A stretch of DNA of 64,000 nucleotides, taken from assembly GCA_963839645.1 (NCBI GenBank), contig CAWIVZ010000008.1:1054001-1118000 (forward strand). Direction: 5' to 3'. This stretch comes from PALSA-911 sp963839645. GTDB taxonomy: Bacteria; Pseudomonadota; Alphaproteobacteria; Acetobacterales; Acetobacteraceae. Position 1 is the stretch's first letter, and every line of letters starts with the position of its first letter. The position numbers were made by a program, and so were the translations under genes. Shown here piece by piece: positions 1-7,550 of the stretch. Below the pieces are notes generated by a model. The model had not been told where the DNA came from, searched no databases, and saw only the letters and a list, made by a program, of their open reading frames with translations.

Positions 1-504
1 GTCCATCGCCATCTCCGCCTCGTCGGCATAGAACTCGTTCCGGGCCTGCTGGGACAGGGTGAACGGGCCGGGCAGCGTGATCTTGGTGGCGCGGCCGGCG
101 TTGCGCAGCAGGAACTCGGCGTCGCGCCGCTCCACCGCCTCCCGCCTGCGGATCTTGCCCACCACGCGCGGCACCGGGGTGGCGCGGCCGGATTGCGAGC
201 GCACCTCGCCGGGATGCTCGGCGTCGATCCCCTCCAGGGCCAGGGCGAAGCGGTTGGAGTAGCTCTCGCGGCGGATCTCGCCGTCGGTGACGATGTCGAT
301 CCCGGCCCGCTCCATGTCCCGGATCGCCAGGATGGTGGCGTCGTCCTGCGCCTGTTCGAGGAACTCCCCACCGATGCGCCAGATCTCGTGCGCGTGGGTG
401 CGCGGCACGCCGTGATGGTGCAGCGTTTCCCGGTTCACCAGCCAGTCCGGCTGGGGATAGCTGCCGACGACGGTGGTCGGCAGCAGATGCGTGGGATAGG
501 TCAT
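1..504 (-). CDS. MetE-like cobalamin-independent methionine synthase family protein (partial)
   Basis: The gene starts with ATG at 504 and runs off the left edge, so only about 168 N-terminal residues are visible. The opening residues read MTYPTHLLPTTVVGSYPQP, followed by a region with the motif IDIVTDGEIRRESY. These are hallmarks of the stand-alone C-terminal MetE domain family (COG0620), which in E. coli MetE carries the zinc site and transfers a methyl group from folate to homocysteine. The zinc ligands lie beyond the window. Many short members of this family are not true methionine synthases and may act on other methyl donors or substrates, so the exact reaction is uncertain. It is followed downstream only by the window edge. 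Confidence 0.8.
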   Translation of the reverse strand, partial: MTYPTHLLPTTVVGSYPQPDWLVNRETLHHHGVPRTHAHEIWRIGGEFLEQAQDDATILAIRDMERAGIDIVTDGEIRRESYSNRFALALEGIDAEHPGEVRSQSGRATPVPRVVGKIRRREAVERRDAEFLLRNAGRATKITLPGPFTLSQQARNEFYADEAEMAMD

Positions 505-571
505 GGATGCGCCTCCGGACGATGTTCTTGCCGCAAGCGTGCCACGCGGAGCGGCGTCCGTCTGTAGCCCG

Positions 572-1648
572 CTATCGCCGGTCGGCGGCCTTGGCGCTGC
601 CGCCGTCGAGCCAGGAGGTCAGCTGGCCGAGGGAGCGCTCCTGCCCGGTGGCGATCTGCACGGTCGCCGTCGTGCCGGCGCGCAGCGGCTTCTCGCCTTC
701 ATGCGGGAGCAGCCGGATCTTGATCGGCAGGCGCTGCACCACCTTCACCCAGTTCCCCGAGGCGTTCTGCGGCGGCAGCAGCGCGAACTCCGCGCCCGTC
801 GCCGGGCTGATGCTGTCCACCCGCCCCTCCCACGCCTCGTCGGGATAGATGTCCAGCACCACCTTGACCTTCTGGCCGGGGGTGACGTTCGTCAGGTCCG
901 TCTCCTTCAGGTTGGCCTCCACCCAGGGCCTTGTATCCGCCACCAGGGCGAACAGCGGCGTGGCCGCCTTCACTTCATCGCCGGGCTGCAGCTTCACGTT
1001 CACCGTGGTGCCGTTCAGCGGCGCGATGATCGTGGCGCGGGCGAGATCGAGCGCGGCGCGGTCGCGGTCGGCCAGCTTCTGGCGCACCAGGGGATGCTGG
1101 TCGGCCGGCAGGTTGGGATCGCCATTCAGCATGGTCAGCACCCGCTCCAGCCGCCGGTGCACCACGTTCAGCCGGTCGCGGGCGACGGCAGCGTTGTTCT
1201 CCGCCTCCTCCAGCTTGGTGGCGGACGCCACGCCGTGGTTGGCGAGGTCTCGCTGGCGGACCAGCTGCCTGGTGAGGTACTCCACCTGGCTTTGCGCCTC
1301 GGCCAGTTCGCTGCGCGTCTCCCGCCAAGTGGCGCGGGCTGTCTCGACCACGGTTCTCGAACTGTCGAGTTCGGCGTCCGCCTTCTCCAGTGCGATGCGG
1401 AACGGCTCCGGGTCGAGCTTCACCAGCACGTCGCCTGCGTGCACGGCCTCATGGTCGCGCACCCGAACCTCGACCACCTTGCCGGCCACCTCCGGCGAGA
1501 TCTGCGCGATGTCGGCCTTCACATAGGCGTTGTCGGTGCCCACGCTGCGCCCACCCTGCAGCCAGAGGGCCACCCCGGCGACGATCGCCAGCGCGGGCAC
1601 GCCGACCAGCAATCCGGCCCGGAGCAGGAACCTTCGCCGGTGCATCAT
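572..1648 (-). CDS. emrA: HlyD/EmrA-type membrane fusion protein
   Basis: This 358-residue protein is a periplasmic adaptor of a multidrug efflux system. A single N-terminal membrane anchor spans roughly residues 9-30. It is followed by the first half of a barrel-sandwich (lipoyl-like) domain (AVHAGDVLVKLDPEPF), a long alpha-helical hairpin around residues 85-165, the second lipoyl half (LNGTTVNVKLQPGDEV) and a beta-barrel with WVEANLKETDL, all typical of EmrA. The start overlaps the stop of the upstream MarR gene by four bases (ATGA), so both are co-transcribed. The matching inner-membrane transporter is the divergent EmrB homologue. Known EmrAB systems export drugs and hydrophobic acids through a TolC-like outer membrane channel, and no such channel gene is nearby. 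Confidence 0.9.
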   Translation of the reverse strand: MMHRRRFLLRAGLLVGVPALAIVAGVALWLQGGRSVGTDNAYVKADIAQISPEVAGKVVEVRVRDHEAVHAGDVLVKLDPEPFRIALEKADAELDSSRTVVETARATWRETRSELAEAQSQVEYLTRQLVRQRDLANHGVASATKLEEAENNAAVARDRLNVVHRRLERVLTMLNGDPNLPADQHPLVRQKLADRDRAALDLARATIIAPLNGTTVNVKLQPGDEVKAATPLFALVADTRPWVEANLKETDLTNVTPGQKVKVVLDIYPDEAWEGRVDSISPATGAEFALLPPQNASGNWVKVVQRLPIKIRLLPHEGEKPLRAGTTATVQIATGQERSLGQLTSWLDGGSAKAADRR

Positions 1649-2181
1649 GGCGCGTCGCGCTCCCCTGCCGCCTGGCCGTTTCCGATGGGCGCGAGCGGCT
1701 CGCGGTCGGCCATCGTCAGCAGCCGCAGCTTTACCCGGGCCAAAGCGTCGCCCAGCCGCTGGCGTTCAGGCCCGGTCAGGGGATCCAGCGCGTCCTCCAG
1801 CGTCTGATCGGCGATATCCAGCATTTCGACCCGCACCCGGTCGGCTTCCAGCGAGAGAAACAGCCGGTTGATCCGCCGGTCCGCTGGATCGGCGCGGCGG
1901 ACGACCCAGCCCTTGCGTTCCAGCCGGTCCACCATTCGCCCGGCCGTCGCCCGCTCGATCTCGAGCATGTCCGCGAGTTCCGACTGGCTCGCGCCGGGCC
2001 GCCGGTTCAGCCGGGTCAGCACCAGCCACTGCGCGCGCGTCAGGCCGAGGCTGTGCACCCGCCGGTCGAACGCGGTGCGCATCAGCCGCGCCACATCGGA
2101 AATCAGGAAGCCGATATGTTCATCGTCGGGAAGATCGTGGTCCGGACCGTCGCCGTTGGGCGGATTTCGTTTGTCGGGCAA
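1645..2181 (-). CDS. MarR family transcriptional regulator of the EmrAB-like pump
   Basis: This 178-residue winged-helix regulator has a dimerisation helix at residues 25-45, then LTRAQWLVLTRLNRRPGASQ and the recognition-helix region SELADMLEIERATAGRMVDR, with the wing at RRADPADRRINR. The first in-frame start is a TTG at 2181. No ATG lies before the conserved domain, so TTG is the best available start. The gene overlaps emrA by four bases and diverges from emrB across 73 bp, the classic layout of a local repressor that is relieved by the pump's substrates. The substrate itself cannot be inferred. Confidence 0.87.
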   Translation of the reverse strand: MPDKRNPPNGDGPDHDLPDDEHIGFLISDVARLMRTAFDRRVHSLGLTRAQWLVLTRLNRRPGASQSELADMLEIERATAGRMVDRLERKGWVVRRADPADRRINRLFLSLEADRVRVEMLDIADQTLEDALDPLTGPERQRLGDALARVKLRLLTMADREPLAPIGNGQAAGERDAP

Positions 2182-2254
2182 AGCGGTCTCGCCATAAACA
2201 GGTGCCTGGGTTACTGTTGTCTAGCATATCTTTGGTGGGGTTACCAATTTTCCC
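2182..2254. promoter_or_regulatory. Divergent promoter region between marR-emrA and emrB
   Basis: This 73-bp gap must hold the promoters for both directions. It is locally AT-richer than its surroundings and contains two copies of GGGTTAC, at about 2208-2214 and 2237-2243, 29 bp apart, with TTGTCTAGCATATC between them. A MarR dimer site is expected here, but I see no clean inverted repeat, so no operator is assigned. Confidence 0.4.
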
Positions 2255-3775
2255 ATGTCTGACGACGACAACCCGCATGGTCTGACGCCGCTCCGGCGCA
2301 TCCTGATCATGATCTCGGTCATGCTGGGCTCGACGCTCTACTCCACCACCCTGCTGATCGCCTCCACCCTGCTGCCGCAGATGCAGGGCGCGATGGCAGC
2401 GACGTCCGACGAGATCGCCTGGGTGATGACGTTCAACATCCTGGCCACCGCGGTGATGACGCCGATGACCGGCTGGCTGGTGGCGCGCTTCGGCCGGCGC
2501 AGCGTGATGATGTGGTCAATCTTCGGCTTCTCGGTCTGCACCTATCTGTGCGGCCAGGCGGACTCGCTGCAAACGCTGGTGCTGTGGCGCATCCTGCAGG
2601 GCGGCTGCGGCGCGCCGGTGGTGCCGCTGTCGCAGACCATCCTGCTGGACAGCTTCCCGCGCCGGCAGGCCGGGATGGTGACCTCGATCTTCGGCATGGG
2701 CGCGGTGATCGGCCCGGTGATCGGGCCGGCGCTGGGCGGCTACCTGTCCGACATCTACAGCTGGCGCTGGGCGTTCTACGTGATCGTTCCGGTGGGATTC
2801 CTGTCCTTCATCGGGCTTCGGCTGACCCTGCCGCCGGATGCCGATACGCCCTCGACCAAACTCGACTGGACCGGGTTCCTGAGCCTGGCGCTGGCGATTT
2901 CCTGCGTGCAGCTGGTGCTGTCGCGCGGCCAGCGGCTGGACTGGTTCAATTCGATGGAAATCATCCTGGAAACATCCATCGCGGCGATCGCCTTCTACGT
3001 GTTCGTCGTGCACAGCCTCACCACGGACCGCCCGTTCCTGCAGCTGCGCCTGCTGAAGGACCGCAACTACGCGATGGGGCTGGTGCTGGTGCTGATCTAC
3101 GGCATGCTGAACTTCACGCCGATGGTGCTGCTGCCGCCGCTGCTGCAGGCCTATGCGGGGTTCCCCGACCCGGTCATCGGCGAAGTGCTTGGAGCGCGGG
3201 GGATCGGCGCGGTGATCGGGTTCTTCTCGGCGATCTTCGTTGCCAAGTACGACCCGCGCATCGGCATGGCCATCGGCTTCGGGGTTCAGGTGATTTCCGG
3301 CATCTGGCTGACGCGGATCAACCTGGATGTCGACATGACGAGCCTGGTGTCCAATTCCATCCTGCAGGGCTTCGCCGTCGGGATCATCTGGGTGCCGCTG
3401 ACGGTGGCCACCTTTCGCACCCTGGAGACGCGCTTCTGGCCGGAGGCGATGTCGGTGTTTCACCTGCTGCGCAACATCGGCTCCAGCTTCTTCATCTCGA
3501 TCAGCGTGGCGGAGATCGTGCGCACCACGGCGCAGAACTACGCGCGCCTGAACGAGATGCTGTCGCCCTATAACGAACGCCTGGGCCTGCCCTGGGTGAT
3601 GGGCGCCTGGTCCACCGACACGCCGGCCGGGCTGGCGCGGCTGGCGAAGGAGGTGAACCGGCAGGCGGCGATGATCGGCTACCTCAACGCCTTCGCACTC
3701 TACACCGCCGCGTCGGCCGCGGGGGTGCTGCTGGTGCTGACGATGACCAAGGGCAAGGCCGTCAAAGCCGCGTGA
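2255..3775 (+). CDS. emrB: EmrB/QacA-type MFS multidrug exporter (DHA2 family)
   Basis: This 506-residue integral membrane protein has about 14 predicted hydrophobic segments, the number expected for DHA2 drug:proton antiporters. Motif A appears as GWLVARFGRRSVMMW after the second helix. Motif C, the antiporter signature, appears as GAVIGPVIGPALGGYLSD in the fifth helix. It should sit in the inner membrane and pair with the EmrA-like adaptor encoded divergently. It starts at an ATG preceded by a weak purine stretch. The downstream gene begins about 80 bp later and looks unrelated. Confidence 0.9.
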   Translation: MSDDDNPHGLTPLRRILIMISVMLGSTLYSTTLLIASTLLPQMQGAMAATSDEIAWVMTFNILATAVMTPMTGWLVARFGRRSVMMWSIFGFSVCTYLCGQADSLQTLVLWRILQGGCGAPVVPLSQTILLDSFPRRQAGMVTSIFGMGAVIGPVIGPALGGYLSDIYSWRWAFYVIVPVGFLSFIGLRLTLPPDADTPSTKLDWTGFLSLALAISCVQLVLSRGQRLDWFNSMEIILETSIAAIAFYVFVVHSLTTDRPFLQLRLLKDRNYAMGLVLVLIYGMLNFTPMVLLPPLLQAYAGFPDPVIGEVLGARGIGAVIGFFSAIFVAKYDPRIGMAIGFGVQVISGIWLTRINLDVDMTSLVSNSILQGFAVGIIWVPLTVATFRTLETRFWPEAMSVFHLLRNIGSSFFISISVAEIVRTTAQNYARLNEMLSPYNERLGLPWVMGAWSTDTPAGLARLAKEVNRQAAMIGYLNAFALYTAASAAGVLLVLTMTKGKAVKAA

Positions 3776-3855
3776 ACCCGCACTGGCGTCCTAATTGACA
3801 CGACATTCCAGGCCGGCTCACCCTTCCGGCAAAGCAGCCGGGAGAGGATTTCGCT

Positions 3856-4773
3856 TTGGCCATCGATTACCAGAAGCGCGACGGGGTCGCCTACATCACG
3901 CTGAACAATCCCGAGAAGGCGAACATCCTCGACAAGGCGACATCCGACCAGATCTCCGCGGCGTGGACCGATCTGTGGGAAGACCGCGACATTCGTTGCG
4001 CGATCCTGACCGGGGCCGGCGACAAGCATTTCTGCGGCGGCCATAATCTGGCGCCGCGGCCGGATCTGACCGCGGAGGACCGCGAGTATTTGCGCACGCA
4101 ACGGATCTACTGGCCTCTGGCGGGAACGGTGCATGGGCAGAAAACCGGTGTGGATGGCCGGATGGGCGATCATTATCCCCGGGTGTGGAAGCCGGTCATC
4201 GCCGCCGTGAACGGCTGGGCGGCCGGGGCCGGGCTGTACATCCTGCTGTCCTCCACCGACATCCGCATCGCCAGCGCCGAGCACGCGCGCTTCAAGTTCG
4301 CGCTGACCACGCAGGGCTGGTTGGGGCATGGCCCCGGGGCGGCGCTGCTCGCCAAGCAGCTGCGCTACAGCGATGCGATGAAGATCATGCTGACCGACGA
4401 TCCGTTCGACGCGCAGGAGGCGTTGCGGATCGGCCTGGTCAACGAGGTGGTGCCGCATGCCGAACTGATGGCGCGGGCGGAGAAGATGGCGCGGCACATC
4501 TGCACCCTGCCGCCGTTGGCCACGCGCATGATGAAGGAATTCCTGGTCCGCTTCGGCGACCTGCCGACGGACCAGGCCTGGCACGTGCAGAACCTGATCA
4601 ACTCGCTGCTGATCCAGACCACGACGGACGGCGAGGAAGGCCGCGCCGCGTTCAATGAAAAGCGCAAGCCGAACTTCACCGGCGCCCTGCGCCGGAGGGG
4701 GCCGGCCTGGGAGGAACTGTCCGAGGAGGATGCGAAGCGGCTCGATGAGGCCTATCGCAGCGGGGAGTACTAG
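3856..4773 (+). CDS. Enoyl-CoA hydratase/isomerase (crotonase) family protein
   Basis: This 305-residue crotonase-fold protein starts at a TTG (3856) preceded by GGAGAGGA, a good ribosome binding site. The oxyanion-hole segments are visible: AGDKHFCGGHNL for the first and NGWAAGAGLYILLSSTDIRI for the second. The usual catalytic glutamates of true enoyl-CoA hydratases are not evident, because the matching region reads TTQGWLGHGPGAALLAKQL. It may therefore catalyse a different crotonase reaction on an acyl-CoA, such as isomerisation, hydrolysis or decarboxylation. It is longer than the usual 260 residues through a C-terminal extension rich in charged residues. It stands alone, followed by a tRNA gene on the other strand. 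Confidence 0.8.
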   Translation: MAIDYQKRDGVAYITLNNPEKANILDKATSDQISAAWTDLWEDRDIRCAILTGAGDKHFCGGHNLAPRPDLTAEDREYLRTQRIYWPLAGTVHGQKTGVDGRMGDHYPRVWKPVIAAVNGWAAGAGLYILLSSTDIRIASAEHARFKFALTTQGWLGHGPGAALLAKQLRYSDAMKIMLTDDPFDAQEALRIGLVNEVVPHAELMARAEKMARHICTLPPLATRMMKEFLVRFGDLPTDQAWHVQNLINSLLIQTTTDGEEGRAAFNEKRKPNFTGALRRRGPAWEELSEEDAKRLDEAYRSGEY

Positions 4774-4786
4774 CCGAGGCGGAAAT

Positions 4787-4860
4787 TGGAGCGGGTGAAG
4801 GGAATCGAACCCTCGTATGCAGCTTGGGAAGCTGCCGTTCTACCATTGAACTACACCCGC
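4787..4860 (-). tRNA. tRNA-Gly (anticodon CCC)
   Basis: On the minus strand the sequence folds as a complete cloverleaf. The acceptor stem is GCGGGTG pairing with CACCCGC, the D arm is GTTC-AATGGTA-GAAC, the anticodon stem is GCAGC/GCTGC with loop TTCCCAA, and the T arm is GAGGG-TTCGATT-CCCTT. The anticodon at loop positions 34-36 is CCC, which reads GGG glycine codons. The 3' CCA is encoded. The body closely resembles E. coli glyU. Confidence 0.95.
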
Positions 4861-4937
4861 GCACGCCGAACCGGCGAAGCGCGTTTATACGAAGACCGGG
4901 TTGACGGCGCAATCCGCCCGGCCGTAGGTTCTGCGCC

Positions 4938-4953
4938 GGCGGAAAGTTCCGCC
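4938..4953. other. Short inverted repeat upstream of the SAM-II riboswitch
   Basis: GGCGGAA and TTCCGCC form a seven-base-pair stem around a two-base centre, just before the riboswitch. It could be part of a promoter or operator region for metZ or a small hairpin in the leader. No function is shown by the sequence. Confidence 0.3.
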
Positions 4954-5010
4954 CCTCGTGATTTGTCCGGCCGGATTGCGGCGAGGTGAAACAAGCGCGC
5001 TAAAGAGGCC
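4953..5010 (+). promoter_or_regulatory. SAM-II riboswitch controlling metZ
   Basis: The segment contains the conserved blocks of the alphaproteobacterial SAM-II aptamer in order: CGTGATTTG, then CCGGATTGC, then GTGAAACAAG, then GCTAAAG. The P1 helix is formed by CCTCG (4954-4958) and CGAGG (4982-4986). The downstream ACAAG...GCTAAAG strand supplies the pseudoknot half. SAM-II elements are known upstream of metA, metX and metZ and lower expression when S-adenosylmethionine is abundant, which fits the methionine gene that follows. The terminal AAAGAGG (5002-5008) could also act as a Shine-Dalgarno sequence, the usual SAM-II mode of control at translation. Confidence 0.9.
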
Positions 5011-5099
5011 AGCGGAATGCGTTGCCGATGCCCATGCGCCGGCATTCCCCGCAATCCGCTGCTCCCAGGTCGGGCCAAATCGATAGGGGCCCAAACCAC

Positions 5100-6281
5100 A
5101 TGACCGACACACCGATCCAGTTCCGCAGCGCCACCCGACTGGTGCATGGCGGCACCGTGCGCAGCCAGCATGGCGAAACGTCCGAGGCGATGTTCCTGAC
5201 CTCCGGCTTCGTCTACGACAGCGCCGAGCAGGCGGAGGGAACCTTCGCCGGCACCGTGCAGCACTACCAGTATTCCCGCTTCGGCAACCCCACCGTCGCC
5301 ATGCTCGAGCAGCGCCTGGCGGAGCTTGAGGGCGCTCCGGCGTGCCGCGTGACCGCCACCGGCATGGCCGCGGTGCATGCGTCCATGCTGTCGCACCTGA
5401 AGGCGGGGGACCGGGTGGTGGCCTCGCGCGCGCTGTTCGGGTCCTGCCACTGGATCGTCTCCACCCTGCTGCCGCGCTACGGCATCACCACGCAGTTCGT
5501 CGATGGCGCCGACCTCGCCCAGTGGCGGACGGCCCTGTCCACGCCGGCGGACCTGGTGCTGCTGGAAACCCCCTCCAACCCGATGCTGGAGATCGTCGAC
5601 CTGCGCGCGGTCTGTGACCTGGCGCACGCCGCCGGGGCGCTGGTGGTGGTGGACAATGTGTTCGCGACGCCGCTGCTGCAGCAGCCGATGAAATTCGGCG
5701 CCGACGTGGTGGTCTATTCCTGCACCAAGCACATGGACGGCCAGGGCCGGGTGATGGGTGGCGCGGTGCTGGGGCATGAGAAATGGGTCAACGAGGTGCT
5801 GACCCCGTTCGTGCGCAACACCGGCCCGACGCTGTCGCCGTTCAACGCCTGGACGCTGCTGAAGGGGCTGGAGACGCTGGCGCTGCGCGTGGACGCCGCC
5901 TGCCGCAACGCCGCGATCGTCGCCGATTTCCTGGCCGGGCAGCCGGGGATCGCCCGGGTCTGGTATCCGTCCCGCGCGGATCATCCGCAGACCGCGCTGG
6001 CCATGGCGCAGATGAGCGCCGGCGGCAGCCTGGTGACGTTCGAGGTGAAGGGCGGCAAGGAAGCGGCGTTCAAGGTGATGAACGGCTTCCGGCTGATCTC
6101 GATCTCCAACAATCTCGGCGACGCCAAATCCCTCGCCACCCACCCCGCCACCACCACGCATATGCGCATCGGCGAGGAGGAACGCGCCCGGCTCGGCATC
6201 ACCGACGGCGTGGTGCGCCTGTCGGTCGGGCTGGAGGACGTGCGCGACATCCAGGAGGACCTGGCCCGCGCACTGGCGTGA
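5100..6281 (+). CDS. metZ: O-succinylhomoserine sulfhydrylase
   Basis: This PLP enzyme of about 393 residues makes homocysteine from an O-acylhomoserine and sulfide, giving a direct sulfhydrylation route to methionine. It belongs to the Cys/Met-metabolism transsulfuration fold. YQYSRFGNPTVAMLE near residue 55 binds PLP phosphate from the neighbouring subunit. The active-site lysine lies in SCTKHMDGQGRVMGG, and the GQGR variant is typical of MetZ. The chosen ATG gives the standard start (MTDTPIQFRSATRLVHGG). An in-frame TTG at 5022 and ATGs at 5028 and 5034 would add up to 26 residues and lie closer to the riboswitch AAAGAGG, so the true start is open. The SAM-II element is direct evidence for methionine-linked regulation. 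Confidence 0.93.
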   Translation: MTDTPIQFRSATRLVHGGTVRSQHGETSEAMFLTSGFVYDSAEQAEGTFAGTVQHYQYSRFGNPTVAMLEQRLAELEGAPACRVTATGMAAVHASMLSHLKAGDRVVASRALFGSCHWIVSTLLPRYGITTQFVDGADLAQWRTALSTPADLVLLETPSNPMLEIVDLRAVCDLAHAAGALVVVDNVFATPLLQQPMKFGADVVVYSCTKHMDGQGRVMGGAVLGHEKWVNEVLTPFVRNTGPTLSPFNAWTLLKGLETLALRVDAACRNAAIVADFLAGQPGIARVWYPSRADHPQTALAMAQMSAGGSLVTFEVKGGKEAAFKVMNGFRLISISNNLGDAKSLATHPATTTHMRIGEEERARLGITDGVVRLSVGLEDVRDIQEDLARALA

Positions 6282-6351
6282 CAGGAAGCAAGGCGCAGGC
6301 GCGCGTTCGGCACTTGAAACCGCGGCGGCAAACGGCAAGTATCCCTGGGTG

Positions 6352-6756
6352 ATGAGCGAAGACTATTCCCTGACGACCCACGGCGTGACCGTTACCGTCC
6401 GATCCTTCTACCTGGAGGACCAGTCGAAGCCGGAGGACGGCCGTTATGTCTGGGCCTATCGCATCCGGATCCAGAATGGCGGGCGGGAGCCGGTGAAGTT
6501 GCTGCGCCGGACCTGGGAGATAACCGATGCGCGGGGTCGCACCCAGCGGGTGCATGGGCCGGGCGTGGTGGGTGAGCAGCCGCTCCTCGAGCCGGGGGCG
6601 AGCTTTGAATACACCTCCGGCACGCCGCTCGAGACGCCATCCGGCTTCATGGTCGGCGTCTATCACATGATCGCGCCGGACACCGGCGAGAGCTTCGATG
6701 TCGCCATTCCCGCCTTCAGCCTGGACAGTCCGCACCAGGGCGGCCGGGTGCACTGA
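6352..6756 (+). CDS. apaG: ApaG/CorD family protein
   Basis: The gene encodes a small protein of 134 residues made almost entirely of beta strands, matching ApaG (DUF525), an immunoglobulin-like fold. Diagnostic segments are WAYRIRIQNGG, LLRRTWEITDA, VHGPGVVGEQPLLEPGASFEYTS with its GxGVVGxQP motif, and GVYHMIAPDTGESFDVAIPAF near the end. Its biochemical role is unresolved; E. coli mutants affect Co2+ and Mg2+ handling. An adjacent GTG gives an alternative start one codon earlier. It lies 70 bp after metZ and may share its transcript. Confidence 0.93.
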   Translation: MSEDYSLTTHGVTVTVRSFYLEDQSKPEDGRYVWAYRIRIQNGGREPVKLLRRTWEITDARGRTQRVHGPGVVGEQPLLEPGASFEYTSGTPLETPSGFMVGVYHMIAPDTGESFDVAIPAFSLDSPHQGGRVH

Positions 6757-6913
6757 CATGCCTGGCCATCGCAGGATCCGCCGCACCGACCCGATAACGA
6801 CCCATACCTGACTTGCGGCCTCGGTTACGGGGCCCAATATACCGGCCAGTAGAGAGGTCACCGGCAGCGGCCGAACCTGATTTTTCTGGCTTGGCCAAGA
6901 TGGAGGTACCTCG

Positions 6914-7543
6914 GTGAACGTCATTACGCATACCGCGCCACTCGCTGCCACCTCGCGTCCCACGCGTGAAGAGGCCGAGGCCGCCGTCCGCACGCTGCTG
7001 CAATGGGCCGGTGACGACCCAACGCGCGAAGGCTTGGTCGATACCCCTTCACGCGTCGTGCGTTCCTATGAGGAATTCTTCGCCGGCTACGAGGTCGATC
7101 CTGTCGGGCTGCTGGAGCGGACCTTCGAGGAAACCGACGGCTACGACGAAATCGTGCTGCTGCGCGACATCCGGCTGGAGAGCCATTGCGAGCACCACAT
7201 GGTGCCGATCATCGGCCGCGCCCATGTCGCCTATCTGCCCCACCGCCGCGTGGTCGGCATCAGCAAGCTCGCGCGGGTGGTGGAAGCCTACGCCAAGCGG
7301 CTGCAGATTCAGGAAAAACTCACCGCCCAGATCGCCAACACCATCCAGCAGGTGCTGGAGCCGCGCGGCGTGGCCGTGGTGATTGAGGCCGCGCACCAGT
7401 GCATGACCACGCGCGGCATCCATAAGCCCGGCGTGACGATGGTGACCAGCCGGATGCTCGGCGCCTTCCGCGACGATCCTTCCACACGGCGCGAGCTGCT
7501 GGGGATGATCGCCAACCGAGGGACGACCATCACCGGCGACTGA
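6914..7543 (+). CDS. folE: GTP cyclohydrolase I
   Basis: This 209-residue enzyme converts GTP to 7,8-dihydroneopterin triphosphate, the first step of tetrahydrofolate synthesis. The zinc ligands are visible in SHCEHHMVPIIG (Cys and His) and AAHQCMTTRG (Cys). The catalytic region GRAHVAYLPHRRVVGISKLARVVE is also present. The start is a GTG placed after GGAGGT, a strong ribosome binding site. Length and motif order match the type IA enzyme. It precedes an unrelated minus-strand operon that ends only seven bases away, so it is probably the end of its own unit. Confidence 0.96.
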   Translation: MNVITHTAPLAATSRPTREEAEAAVRTLLQWAGDDPTREGLVDTPSRVVRSYEEFFAGYEVDPVGLLERTFEETDGYDEIVLLRDIRLESHCEHHMVPIIGRAHVAYLPHRRVVGISKLARVVEAYAKRLQIQEKLTAQIANTIQQVLEPRGVAVVIEAAHQCMTTRGIHKPGVTMVTSRMLGAFRDDPSTRRELLGMIANRGTTITGD

Positions 7544-7550
7544 ACTTGCC

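Noticed and set aside
503..1807. A 434-codon open frame antisense to emrA and the MarR gene
   Set aside because: It has no recognisable domain and is Arg/Gly/Ala-rich, as expected for an antisense frame in GC-rich DNA. The genes on the other strand carry clear motifs.
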